Positions 41,992 through 50,619 of a stretch of DNA of 64,000 nucleotides are shown here, in pieces (positions within the stretch are counted from its first letter, which is position 1; each line of letters opens with the position of its first letter). The notes under the pieces are model-generated. The model was not told the origin of the DNA. It did not search any database and saw only the letters and a list, made by a program, of their open reading frames with translations. This stretch comes from Balneolaceae bacterium. Its GTDB lineage: Bacteria; Bacteroidota; Rhodothermia; Balneolales; Balneolaceae. Both the position numbers and the translations under genes were made by a program. Where the stretch lies: the NCBI GenBank assembly GCA_017640665.1, contig JAEPQE010000004.1, forward strand, positions 62,001 to 126,000, read 5' to 3'.

Positions 41992-42465
41992 ATGAGTGTA
42001 AATATTGTAGATGAAAAGACCGGAGTAAAAGGAGCAAAAATCGGAATTGTTGTTTCTCGATGGAATTCAAATATCACCGAAAAAATGCTGAACGGCGCGC
42101 TCAGCGCTTTAAAGGGTAATGGAGTAAAAGACGAGGATGTGCTTGTTGTCCGATGCCCGGGTTCTTTCGAGATTCCGCTTGCTGTTCAGAATATTCTTGA
42201 ACACAAAGAAGTTGAAGGAGTTATTGCACTGGGAGTAGTCATTCGGGGCGGCACTCCTCACTTCGAATATGTGTGTGATGCCGTAACATCAGGTGTATTA
42301 GAACTCAATTTAAAATATCAAAAACCGGTAGCTTTTGGGGTGCTCACAACCGATGATGTTAAACAAGCCATGGACAGGGCAGGCGAGAAAGGGAATAAAG
42401 GTGGGGAGGCTGCGTTAGCATTGCTTGAAATGATAAACATCAAGCGAAATCTATCTGCTAAATAA
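41992..42465 (+). CDS. ribH: 6,7-dimethyl-8-ribityllumazine synthase
   Basis: Condenses the ribityl-pyrimidinedione with dihydroxybutanone phosphate, the step before riboflavin. The 157-residue length is standard. Key parts are VVSRWNSNITEKMLNGAL (pyrimidine site), RCPGSFEIPLAVQ, and ALGVVIRGGTPHFEYVCDAV, where the His is the catalytic base, with FGVLTTDDVKQAMDRAG (phosphate site). It sits between the PHP gene (one base gap) and uppS (73-base gap). Other riboflavin genes are not in the window. Confidence 0.95.
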   Translation: MSVNIVDEKTGVKGAKIGIVVSRWNSNITEKMLNGALSALKGNGVKDEDVLVVRCPGSFEIPLAVQNILEHKEVEGVIALGVVIRGGTPHFEYVCDAVTSGVLELNLKYQKPVAFGVLTTDDVKQAMDRAGEKGNKGGEAALALLEMINIKRNLSAK

Positions 42466-42538
42466 GCATACTTTACCTTGATTAAGGAAGCATAAAGCTC
42501 TAATTTTGGGAGCTTGAATATCAGCCAAAAAACCTCTT

Positions 42539-43360
42539 TTGAAAGAGCTTACGCTAACAAATACTACCCAAACCGATAAAGACAAGGAAACCCAACTTCT
42601 TCTTAAAGAAAACGGAGAGATTCCTGAGCATATAGCCATTATTATGGATGGCAATGGCAGGTGGGCAAAGAGTAAAGGAAGCATCAGGCTTCACGGGCAC
42701 AAAGTTGGAGTCGATTCAGTTCGCGACATTACAGAGGCTTGTGCTCAGCTTGGTGTTCAGTATCTTACTCTCTATGCGTTCTCTACAGAGAATTGGGGGA
42801 GGCCTTCGGCAGAAGTTCGGGGCTTAATGAGACTTTTGGTTTCTTCACTCAGGAAAGAAGCAGACAATCTGCATGAGAATAATATCCAGTTGGTAACTAT
42901 TGGTCAAATGGATCGCTTTCCGCAAGATTGTCAATTGCAATTACAGGAAGCAATAGATCTTACTAAGGATAATACCCGGCTACAGCTTTGTTTGGCATTA
43001 AGCTATTCAGGGCGATGGGATATAACTCAGGCTGTGAAAAAAATTGCAAGCCATGTAAAAAATGGAAGACTAGATCCTGAGTTAATTAACGATCAGATGA
43101 TCAGCGATCACCTATCAACAGCAGATATTCCAGACCCTGATTTAATCATTCGAACCAGTGGCGAGTATAGAATCAGTAATTTTCTTCTCTGGCAACTGGC
43201 TTATTCAGAATTATATATTACGCAACAATATTGGCCTGATTTTAGACGTAATGAACTCTATGAAGCAATAGCTTCCTTTCAAAAACGGGACAGAAGGTTT
43301 GGAAAAATTGGACTGACAAAAGACGAAAAGGACGACTCCTCCCGTTTACTCAAAAAATGA
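42539..43360 (+). CDS. uppS: Undecaprenyl diphosphate synthase (isoprenyl transferase)
   Basis: A cis-prenyltransferase that extends farnesyl diphosphate to the C55 carrier lipid precursor. In 273 residues the five UPPS regions are seen: AIIMDGNGRWAKSKG with the catalytic Asp, RLHGHKVGVDSVRDI, LTLYAFSTENWGRPSAEV, the central RLQLCLALSYSGRWDI, and IIRTSGEYRISNFLLWQLAYSE. The start is a TTG at 42539, because the only later Met lies within the catalytic motif. It overlaps bamA by four bases (ATGA), so lipid-carrier synthesis and outer-membrane assembly genes are coupled, a common arrangement. Confidence 0.94.
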   Translation: MKELTLTNTTQTDKDKETQLLLKENGEIPEHIAIIMDGNGRWAKSKGSIRLHGHKVGVDSVRDITEACAQLGVQYLTLYAFSTENWGRPSAEVRGLMRLLVSSLRKEADNLHENNIQLVTIGQMDRFPQDCQLQLQEAIDLTKDNTRLQLCLALSYSGRWDITQAVKKIASHVKNGRLDPELINDQMISDHLSTADIPDPDLIIRTSGEYRISNFLLWQLAYSELYITQQYWPDFRRNELYEAIASFQKRDRRFGKIGLTKDEKDDSSRLLKK

Positions 43361-45843
43361 AAAATTTATCATCTGCTAAATCACGCGTGTTCACATTGTC
43401 GAAACGAATTTTACTTACGCTCTTTTTATTACTTGGAACGGGCATTCTACTTGAAGGGGCGAAAGCTCAGGACTTTGAAATTACAGACCCTACTCTGGAA
43501 ATTCCCCAGGAGTACACCATTTCTAATCTTGAGGTACGAGGAAACGAATATACACGTGAGCAGTTTATTGTTAACGCCAGCTCCTTAAACCCCGGTACAA
43601 CCATTAACTACCCGGGTGATGATATTCCTGAGGCTATTAAAAGATTATATCGGGTAGGTTTGTTTTCTGATGTAAAGGTTTTCATATCTGAGAAAACTAC
43701 CTCTACTATAAGTCTGATTATTGAGGTTACTGAGCAACCCAGAATGCTCAGATATGAGGTCGAAGGGGTGAAAAGAAGCGAACGAAGAGATTTGAAGGAT
43801 GAAATACGGCTTGTGGCAGGAACTGCCATTACCGATGCAAACATTGCTCAGGCTAAAAAAACCATTGATAACTTCTACAGAGAAAAAGGGCTTTGGTTCA
43901 CAGAAGTTGAAACAAGTGTGAGACCTTCGGACGTTGAAAATCGTTCTATTCTTACTTTCAATGTAAAGAGAGGAAAGAAACTCGAAGTAAAAGATATTCA
44001 ATTTCGGGGGGCAGATTCGTTTTCAGAAAAGAAACTTCGTAAAAAAATAAAACCGCTGAAAGAAGATGCCTGGTGGAAGTTTCTTGGCAAGAAGACATTT
44101 AATGAAGCGGATTTTGAAGAAGGAAAAGAAAAAGTTCTCACCTTTTACAGGAATAATGGTTTTTCTGATGTTCGTATAGTTTCAGATTCGGTTTGGGTTT
44201 TTGATTATGGTGGAGACAAGAGGGGAATTAAGGTTCGGGTAAATATTGAGGAAGGGCCGCAATATAAAATTCGGAATATTACCTGGGATGGGAATACCGT
44301 TTATACTAACGAGCAATTGTCATTATCTCTCGGTTTTGAAAAAGGCGATGTCTTCAACGAAACTAAATACGAAGAGAATCTGAATTTTAATAAGAGCTCT
44401 ACTGATATAAACAGCCTGTACCAAAACATTGGCTATTTGTTCTTCCAGATTGTTCCAACAATTACTAAAGTTGGAGAAGATTCTTTGGACATGCATTTTG
44501 ACCTTTATGAGGATGAAATTGCTACGATAAGGAGAGTTTCATTCTCAGGGAATACGAATACACACGATGATGTTGTAAGAAGAACGCTGAGAACTATTCC
44601 GGGAAATACCTACAGTCGCCAAGCGATTGTTCGATCAATTCGTGAACTAAGTACACTAGGCTATTTTGATCCTCAGAACATCACTCCTGACATAATTCCA
44701 ATTCCTCAGAATAAAGAAGTTGATATTTCTTTTGTTTTAGATGAATCTCAAAGCACGAGTAATTTTGAGTTTTCAGGAGGTTATGGTGGCCGGACAATCG
44801 GAGCTATTATTTCTGCCCGGTTAAACTTCAATAATTTCTCGCTTCAAAGAGCTCTCGAAGGTGACTTCACTCCTTTCCCTTCTGGTGATGGTCAGACGCT
44901 ATCGTTGGGAGTTCAGGTAACAGGGACCGGCTATCAAAGTTATAGCTTTGGGTTTGTTGAACCTTGGTTGAACGGAAAACCAACTTCTCTGGGCGTTAAT
45001 GTATCTTATAATTTTATTCGTTATCGAGGATTTGATGAACGTAATCGACTGTTCTCAGCTAGTGTTTCTTTAGGAAAACGACTAAAGTGGCCGGATGATT
45101 ACTTCTCAACAAGAACCGTATTGGGCTACCAGTTATACGATGTAGCTGGGTCGGCGAGTTTTCTGGCAGAAGGAACCTCCAGCATTATCTCACTTAAACA
45201 AGTAGTAGAAAGGAATTCTCTGGATAATTTTATTTCACCAAACAGCGGATCTAAATTTACTCTTTCCGGAGAATTGGCACCTCCACTTCCAGGATTTTCA
45301 GAATTCTATAAAATCAAAACCAACTTCCAGTATCACGTACCTCTTGTAGATAAATTGGTGCTAACTAGTCAGGCTGATTATGGATTTATTGGATATCTGA
45401 CTAAAGACAGACGAAGTAATTTCCAGAAGTTCCTGGTTGGTGGTACACAGCTTCAGCAACGCCAGAGCTTCTTATATGATAACATAGATTTGAGGGGGTA
45501 TCCTGGTGGAAATAACGGAAGTATTGCTCCATTCGAAGATGGCCGGCAAGTTGGCGGTCGCATATACGCGAAGTATTCTATGGAGCTAAGATATCCTGCG
45601 GTTAGTACAGAACAATTACAGTTGATTCCTTACGTTTTCTTTGATGCGGGTAATTCTTACGCAGAATTTTCGGATTTTGACCCGTTCAATCTTAAGAGAT
45701 CAATTGGGTTTGGAACTCGTTTATTCCTACCGGTACTTGGATTGGTTGACCTGAGTTATGGTTATCGCCTAGATGGAATTAATGGTACTAATGTAGGACC
45801 GGGTGAATGGGAATTCTTATTTAATATTGGAGCACCGTTCTAA
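43357..45843 (+). CDS. bamA: Outer membrane protein assembly factor BamA
   Basis: An 828-residue Omp85 protein that folds and inserts outer-membrane barrels. After a signal peptide come five POTRA domains (about 50-430; for example NLEVRGNEYTREQFIVNASS and IRRVSFSGNTNTHDDVVRRT). A 16-strand barrel follows, with the L6-loop motif LRGYPGGNNGSIAPFEDG instead of the commoner VRGF form, and the protein ends WEFLFNIGAPF with a C-terminal Phe. It overlaps uppS at its start and abuts the first skp gene at its end (45843 shared), forming a uppS-bamA-skp unit. Confidence 0.95.
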   Translation: MKNLSSAKSRVFTLSKRILLTLFLLLGTGILLEGAKAQDFEITDPTLEIPQEYTISNLEVRGNEYTREQFIVNASSLNPGTTINYPGDDIPEAIKRLYRVGLFSDVKVFISEKTTSTISLIIEVTEQPRMLRYEVEGVKRSERRDLKDEIRLVAGTAITDANIAQAKKTIDNFYREKGLWFTEVETSVRPSDVENRSILTFNVKRGKKLEVKDIQFRGADSFSEKKLRKKIKPLKEDAWWKFLGKKTFNEADFEEGKEKVLTFYRNNGFSDVRIVSDSVWVFDYGGDKRGIKVRVNIEEGPQYKIRNITWDGNTVYTNEQLSLSLGFEKGDVFNETKYEENLNFNKSSTDINSLYQNIGYLFFQIVPTITKVGEDSLDMHFDLYEDEIATIRRVSFSGNTNTHDDVVRRTLRTIPGNTYSRQAIVRSIRELSTLGYFDPQNITPDIIPIPQNKEVDISFVLDESQSTSNFEFSGGYGGRTIGAIISARLNFNNFSLQRALEGDFTPFPSGDGQTLSLGVQVTGTGYQSYSFGFVEPWLNGKPTSLGVNVSYNFIRYRGFDERNRLFSASVSLGKRLKWPDDYFSTRTVLGYQLYDVAGSASFLAEGTSSIISLKQVVERNSLDNFISPNSGSKFTLSGELAPPLPGFSEFYKIKTNFQYHVPLVDKLVLTSQADYGFIGYLTKDRRSNFQKFLVGGTQLQQRQSFLYDNIDLRGYPGGNNGSIAPFEDGRQVGGRIYAKYSMELRYPAVSTEQLQLIPYVFFDAGNSYAEFSDFDPFNLKRSIGFGTRLFLPVLGLVDLSYGYRLDGINGTNVGPGEWEFLFNIGAPF

Positions 45844-46373
45844 TGAGGAAAACTGCTTTTATATTCACATTACTTCTTTCTGTTGGAGTGGTCGGAGAAA
45901 TTTTCGCTCAGGATCAAAAAATAGGCTATTTCGAGTCTGAAGTTATTTTAGCTCAAATCCCTGAGTATAATGGGATAGAACAACGCCTGCAACTTCTAAG
46001 TGATGGCTGGCAACAGGAATTGGATGAGTTAGATGCAGAAATCGAAGCACTTGAAGAAGACTATAAAGCTAAAGAGATTTTATATACTGAAGAAATCCGT
46101 CAGCAAAAAAGAAATGAGATTCGACAAAAGAAACAGGCTCGAGATGCGTTTCTTAATCAGAAATTTGGCCCACAAGGCGAATACTTCCAAAATCAAAGGG
46201 ATTTACTGGAACCTATTCAACGCCAAATATTCACGGCTTTAAGAGCTGTGGCACAAAAACAGGGATTTGATTTCGTTTTTGATCGGTCGGGAGATATTTA
46301 CATGGTATATGCCCGGGGAGAATGGAATCTGAATGAAGCTATTTTACTTGAACTTGGAATCGAAGTAGAATAA
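45843..46373 (+). CDS. OmpH/Skp family periplasmic chaperone (first of three)
   Basis: A 176-residue exported protein with the signal peptide ending GEIFAQD. It has the Skp start KIGYFESEVILAQIPEYN, a long charged coiled coil (LDELDAEIEALEEDYKAKEI, with KRNEIRQKKQARDAFL) and the C-terminal return strand GFDFVFDRSGDIYMVYA. Skp holds unfolded outer-membrane proteins as a trimer and delivers them to BamA, here the adjacent gene. It shares one base with the bamA stop. Confidence 0.9.
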   Translation: MRKTAFIFTLLLSVGVVGEIFAQDQKIGYFESEVILAQIPEYNGIEQRLQLLSDGWQQELDELDAEIEALEEDYKAKEILYTEEIRQQKRNEIRQKKQARDAFLNQKFGPQGEYFQNQRDLLEPIQRQIFTALRAVAQKQGFDFVFDRSGDIYMVYARGEWNLNEAILLELGIEVE

Positions 46374-46422
46374 GTAATTTAAATTAATAAGCGGTAATTT
46401 CCGCCAAAGCAAAAGAAAAGAC

Positions 46423-46941
46423 ATGAAGAAGTATTACATCGCAGTTTTATTGGCTGCCATTGTTAGCATTTCTGCAAACGCTCAAATAAAAATCGGGTAT
46501 ATGAATCCTTCAGAGGTACTATCTCAGCTAGATGAGGTTGCCGCTGTGGAAGAAGAAATCCAGACGCTTATTGAAACCCGGGATGCAGATTTAATAGCTA
46601 AGTCAACTCAGCTGCAACAAGATCTTGCTACTTATGAAGAAGGAATGGCTGTTCTTTCAGCAGAAGCCAGAGCAACAAAAGAACAGGAATTGCTGGACAG
46701 AAATACAGAATTGGAAGACGAAAGAGAAAATTATCTCAATGAAATCAGGCAAAAAAGACTTCAGCTGATGTCTCCGATTCTCGACGAAATGGATGCGGCT
46801 ATTAAAACCGTAGCAACAGAAATGGGATTGGATCTTGTATTAAACGAAAACACTTCTTATGGAGATGCGATAGTTTTTTACTCCGCTGAAGAACGGTTAA
46901 ATATAACTTCACAAGTCCTTGCAATTTTAAAGGCAGAATAA
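46423..46941 (+). CDS. OmpH/Skp family periplasmic chaperone (second of three)
   Basis: 172 residues, signal peptide ending SISANAQ. The mature protein starts KIGYMNPSEVLSQLDEVAAV, continues with a coiled coil (ATKEQELLDRNTELEDEREN) and ends with the Skp strand MGLDLVLNENTSYGDAIVFY. Overall it is more acidic than the first copy. It follows after 49 bases, which still suits a shared transcript. Confidence 0.92.
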   Translation: MKKYYIAVLLAAIVSISANAQIKIGYMNPSEVLSQLDEVAAVEEEIQTLIETRDADLIAKSTQLQQDLATYEEGMAVLSAEARATKEQELLDRNTELEDERENYLNEIRQKRLQLMSPILDEMDAAIKTVATEMGLDLVLNENTSYGDAIVFYSAEERLNITSQVLAILKAE

Positions 46942-46957
46942 AGTAATTGACAAACCT

Positions 46958-47518
46958 ATGAACAAAAAAATGATACAACGTATACAAACACTTTTCATCA
47001 CAGCCCTTTTAGTTGTTGGTGCCAGTACTGCTGTTCAGGCACAAACGGAAGAATTAAAAATTGGGTATGTAAGTCCACAGGCTATTCTTCAGAGCATGCC
47101 CGAAATGCAAGCAGTTAGGCAACGTCTTCAAAACTTTACTGCACGTAAGCAGCAGGAATTAACGCAAAAAGAGCAAACGTTTCAGGCAGAAGTAGCTGCT
47201 TATCAACAAAAAGTAGGGGTTATCTCCTCAGAAGCTCAGGCTCAGGAAGAGCAACGACTTGGCCAACTACAGAACGATTTGGTTCAGGCACAGCAAACAG
47301 CCGAGCAGGAGCTTCAGGCAAAAAGAACAGAATTACTTGGCCCACTGCTAGAGCAAATAGGTAATGCCATCGATACTGTAGCAGAAAGAATGGGGCTTGG
47401 TTATGTACTTAATACAACTACAAGCACCGGAGACTTAGTTATTCTTTATGCTTCTGATGATTTTCAGTCTAAGTATGATATTACCCAAGCGGTAATGGAC
47501 GAACTTGGAATGTTTTAA
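46958..47518 (+). CDS. OmpH/Skp family periplasmic chaperone (third of three)
   Basis: 186 residues, signal peptide ending STAVQAQ. It keeps LKIGYVSPQAILQSMPEMQA and the C-terminal GYVLNTTTSTGDLVILYASD, but its coiled coil is strikingly Gln-rich (FQAEVAAYQQKVGVISSEAQ, then QNDLVQAQQTAEQELQAK), unlike its two neighbours. The lengths are similar, so the helical tentacles should be comparable. It is the last gene of the uppS-bamA-skp unit and ends at a terminator. Confidence 0.92.
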   Translation: MNKKMIQRIQTLFITALLVVGASTAVQAQTEELKIGYVSPQAILQSMPEMQAVRQRLQNFTARKQQELTQKEQTFQAEVAAYQQKVGVISSEAQAQEEQRLGQLQNDLVQAQQTAEQELQAKRTELLGPLLEQIGNAIDTVAERMGLGYVLNTTTSTGDLVILYASDDFQSKYDITQAVMDELGMF

Positions 47519-47537
47519 ATTGTCTAAAGTTTTTTAT

Positions 47538-47568
47538 AAGCCTGTTCAGAAATGTACAGGCTTTTTTT
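47538..47568 (+). terminator. Rho-independent terminator after the skp cluster
   Basis: AAGCCTGT (47538-47545) pairs with ACAGGCTT (47556-47563) around a ten-base loop, with a T run to 47568. Its end touches the stop of the convergent VWA gene. Confidence 0.85.
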
Positions 47569-48679
47569 ATTTCACGTTCTTTTTTCGGTTCTGGATATAA
47601 TCTTCAAAAATGTACCCACCCAGATCATCAAGTGATGCAAAGTATGCTTTCCCTTTATTAGCCTCGGTCAACTCTCTTACAAAGCTTTGCAAATAGGGAT
47701 CGCTGGCAATCATAAAGGTCGTAATATTGATTTTATCTCTACGGCATTTAACAGCTTCATCAAGAACCTTGTTTACAATTTTGCGATCCAGACCAAAGCT
47801 ATTCTTATAAAGCTTTCCATTTTCAAACATACAGGATGGCTTGCCATCGGTAATCATAAAAATTTGCTTGTTTGCATATTTACGGCGTTGCAGAATATGC
47901 CGTGCAACTTCAAGTCCTTGTCTGGTATTGGTATGATAGGGGCCAACTTTCAGATAAGGGAGATCTTCTACCGAAATCTGCCAGGCTTCATTCCCAAAAG
48001 CTACGATGTCAAGTGAGTCTTTAGCGTAGTTTGTCATAATTAACTCAGAAAGAGCCATGGCTACTTTTTTGGCTGGTGTAATACGATCTTCCCCATATAA
48101 AATCATGGAATGGCTTAGATCAATCAAAAGAACGGTGGCCACAGAGGTATAATGATCGGTCTCATAAACCTGAAGATCGTCTTCCTGGAGTTCAAACTTA
48201 TCTAGTGAACTATGCCTGAGCATGTTAAGCATAGTATTCACACTATCAATCTGGCCAACATCATCATTTTTATTCCATCTTCTAGTTTCAGGTTGTCTTT
48301 CAAGTCCTCTTCCTGAGTGCTGAGTTTTATGACTTCCTATACCTCCTTTTTCAAGGTTTTTGAAAACTTCTTCCAACGATTTTTTTCGAAGACTACGCTC
48401 AGCCTTTTTTGTCATAATCAGCTGGTTACTATCCGTACCATGATCAAGGTAACCTCTCTCTTTTAATTCTTTGATGAAATCTCCGATCGAATAATCGTTT
48501 TCAAACTGATCTGTGATATTATATTCTTTATCGAGTTCGGTTAGCCAGCGTAGAGATTGAGAAACGTTTCCGCTCGCAATGGTAAGGAGTTGTTGAAATA
48601 AGTCCCATAGTGTGTCGAATGAGTTTTTTCCCTGTTTTGGTTTAAAACGCTTATCCCATTCGAAATACTTGAAATTCAT
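47567..48679 (-). CDS. VWA domain-containing protein
   Basis: A 370-residue cytoplasmic protein without signal peptide or membrane segments. The first half is helical and charged (KKAERSLRKKSLEEVFKNLE). The second half is a von Willebrand A domain with the MIDAS motif DLSHSM near residue 187, then IVAFGNEAWQI and MITDGKPSC. This architecture is that of VWA proteins working with a Mg-chelatase/AAA ATPase of the ChlI type. No such ATPase gene is adjacent; the genes on both sides are unrelated. A role as a metal-dependent adaptor is inferred from family. Confidence 0.86.
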   Translation of the reverse strand: MNFKYFEWDKRFKPKQGKNSFDTLWDLFQQLLTIASGNVSQSLRWLTELDKEYNITDQFENDYSIGDFIKELKERGYLDHGTDSNQLIMTKKAERSLRKKSLEEVFKNLEKGGIGSHKTQHSGRGLERQPETRRWNKNDDVGQIDSVNTMLNMLRHSSLDKFELQEDDLQVYETDHYTSVATVLLIDLSHSMILYGEDRITPAKKVAMALSELIMTNYAKDSLDIVAFGNEAWQISVEDLPYLKVGPYHTNTRQGLEVARHILQRRKYANKQIFMITDGKPSCMFENGKLYKNSFGLDRKIVNKVLDEAVKCRRDKINITTFMIASDPYLQSFVRELTEANKGKAYFASLDDLGGYIFEDYIQNRKKNVK

Positions 48680-48757
48680 AGACTATTGATTTATAAAAAG
48701 AATATAAGTTTTGGCTAAACAGTTCCATTATAAAGAAATGAAATCCTATCTTTTGGA

Positions 48758-49372
48758 ATGAGCAGAACTGAGTTTGAAGAACAGTTATGGAGCGAAGGAT
48801 TTCAGCGTATTATGGGACTTGATGAGGTTGGACGTGGTTGCCTTGCAGGACCTGTAGTTGCGGCAGGGGTAATTTTTAAACCCGGAACCGAGATTGAAGG
48901 GATCAGAGATAGTAAAACTATACCTGAACATGAAAGGGAACAACTTGCGGAATTAATACAAGAAAAAGCACTATTCTGGACAGTTTTGGAGGGGAGTATT
49001 CAGGAAATTGAGCAGCTGAATATTTTATGGGCATCATTAGCTACTATGCAAAAATGTGCAGAAACTAAAGGTGCTGATCCTGATTATTTACTTGTGGATG
49101 GAAACAGGTATGTAACTTCACTTATTCCTTACACTTGTTTAGTAAAGGGAGATGATCGTTCAATGAGTATAGGAGCGGCTTCAATTTTAGCCAAAGTATA
49201 TCGGGATAGCCTGATGAAAGAATTGTCAGGGAAATATCCTGAATTTGGATGGGAAACAAATGTAGGCTACCCAACTCCACATCATAAAAAAGCTTTAAAA
49301 GAGTATGGGTTTACTAAGTATCATAGGTTAGGGTTTTCGTTGGGAACAGAAAAAAAGTATAGCAAAAGCTAA
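48758..49372 (+). CDS. rnhB: Ribonuclease HII
   Basis: Removes ribonucleotides from DNA and RNA primers in hybrids. The 204-residue sequence has the catalytic motif GLDEVGRGCLAGPVVAAGV (Asp-Glu pair), then IEGIRDSKTIPEHERE, LLVDGNRYV with the third Asp, and SIGAASILAKVYRDSLM with the fourth. The end overlaps the stop of convergent rodA by four bases. A near -7 box, TATCTTTT, lies just before the ATG. Confidence 0.95.
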   Translation: MSRTEFEEQLWSEGFQRIMGLDEVGRGCLAGPVVAAGVIFKPGTEIEGIRDSKTIPEHEREQLAELIQEKALFWTVLEGSIQEIEQLNILWASLATMQKCAETKGADPDYLLVDGNRYVTSLIPYTCLVKGDDRSMSIGAASILAKVYRDSLMKELSGKYPEFGWETNVGYPTPHHKKALKEYGFTKYHRLGFSLGTEKKYSKS

Positions 49373-50619
49373 CGGTAAATACTGAACTCGCGTTTGTGAA
49401 AATCCATATTTAGGCAAATCGCCAGCATAAGCGTGTTGGTGAGGAATGCTGAACCTCCGTAGCTTACAAAAGGAAGCGGGATACCAATTACCGGAAGCAA
49501 TGCGGTTGCACTTCCAACATTGATAAAAAAGTGAATAAAGAAAACAGCTGTTACACTTACTGTCACCAATTGAGCAAAAGGGTGTTTATGATTTCCCGCC
49601 ATATTTAAAAGCCTGATGAACAGGAATCCGAAGATGAAAATAACCAATCCTGCTCCTATAAAGCCAAATTCTTCGCCGATTACACAAAACACAAAATCGG
49701 TCCATTGTTCAGGAAGAAATCGTAATTGAGTCTGAGTTCCCTCAAGAAATCCTTTGCCAGTTAAGCCCCCGGAACCAATAGCCGTTTTTGCCTGAATTAC
49801 ATTCCAACCTGCCCCGGTAGGATCAAAAGAAGGATTTGTAAACGCGGTTATTCTTGCAATTTGATGGGGTTGTAGCACCTGGCTCAATGCAAGCTGAACA
49901 CCTATCACAGTAAGAATTCCTGATATAAATGAAGTTATTGTAAGCCAGGTACGTCGTTGAATAAAGAAGATCAACCCTGTTAGAATCAGGGCGGCGATAA
50001 GACCAAATTGCCATCCTAAAACAGTCAGGTATAAGATAATGGCAGGAGATATGATGAAAAGCGATACTCCGTAAGGTAAGCCTGACCAGAAGAGCATTAC
50101 AGGTATTAATGCAAAGAAAATGATGGCAGTACCAAAATCATTCTGAGCAATAACTAATGCAGTTGGTACTAAAATGATAAGTACAGAGATCAAGGCGTAA
50201 CGAATATTTTCAGCAGAAATATTTCTTCGGCTGGTCAAGTAATTCGCCACAGCGAGTATCGTAGCTATTTTCATAAACTCGCTGCTTTGAAAACCAAATG
50301 GTCCAATCCTGAACCAACTTTTTGCCCCATTGATCTCAGCCCCAAAGAACAAAGTAAGAATCATAAGAATGACGCCTACGAAGTAAAACACAAATGAAAG
50401 CTGTAGTAATGATCTTGGAGAAACAAACTGAACCCCGATCATTAAAAGAAGACCAATTACAACAAAACCTAATTGCTTAAAAAAGTTGGCTTGAATGTAG
50501 TCAGGTAAAAACTCAGAAACAGGACCTTGGGTAGCACTATAAATCGCAGTTAAACCAATTATGGTAAGCACAAACCATGCGAATGCAGTAGACCAGTTAA
50601 AATCGCGGGCATTACTCAT
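49369..50619 (-). CDS. rodA: Rod shape-determining protein RodA (SEDS peptidoglycan polymerase)
   Basis: A 416-residue SEDS family protein with about ten membrane segments that polymerises glycan strands with PBP2. Recognisable parts are GAKSWFRIGPFGFQSSEFMK, VIAQNDFGTAIIFFALIPV, the periplasmic-loop segment QAKTAIGSGGLTGKGFLEGT, and the final signature LLPVIGIPLPFVSYGGSAFL. Its ATG overlaps the PBP2 stop (ATGA), so the two are made together. Last gene of the mreB-mreC-mreD-pbp2-rodA operon. Confidence 0.95.
   Translation of the reverse strand: MSNARDFNWSTAFAWFVLTIIGLTAIYSATQGPVSEFLPDYIQANFFKQLGFVVIGLLLMIGVQFVSPRSLLQLSFVFYFVGVILMILTLFFGAEINGAKSWFRIGPFGFQSSEFMKIATILAVANYLTSRRNISAENIRYALISVLIILVPTALVIAQNDFGTAIIFFALIPVMLFWSGLPYGVSLFIISPAIILYLTVLGWQFGLIAALILTGLIFFIQRRTWLTITSFISGILTVIGVQLALSQVLQPHQIARITAFTNPSFDPTGAGWNVIQAKTAIGSGGLTGKGFLEGTQTQLRFLPEQWTDFVFCVIGEEFGFIGAGLVIFIFGFLFIRLLNMAGNHKHPFAQLVTVSVTAVFFIHFFINVGSATALLPVIGIPLPFVSYGGSAFLTNTLMLAICLNMDFHKREFSIYR

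Noticed and set aside
47687-48016. A 109-residue open frame on the plus strand inside the VWA gene.
   Set aside because: It is antisense to the MIDAS region, whose protein motifs are intact, and its translation has no recognisable pattern.
4241-48679. Treating the MoxR ATPase and the VWA protein as one MoxR-VWA system.
   Set aside because: They lie 42 kb apart, and the VWA protein is of the ChlI-partner type rather than the membrane-bound MoxR-partner type.
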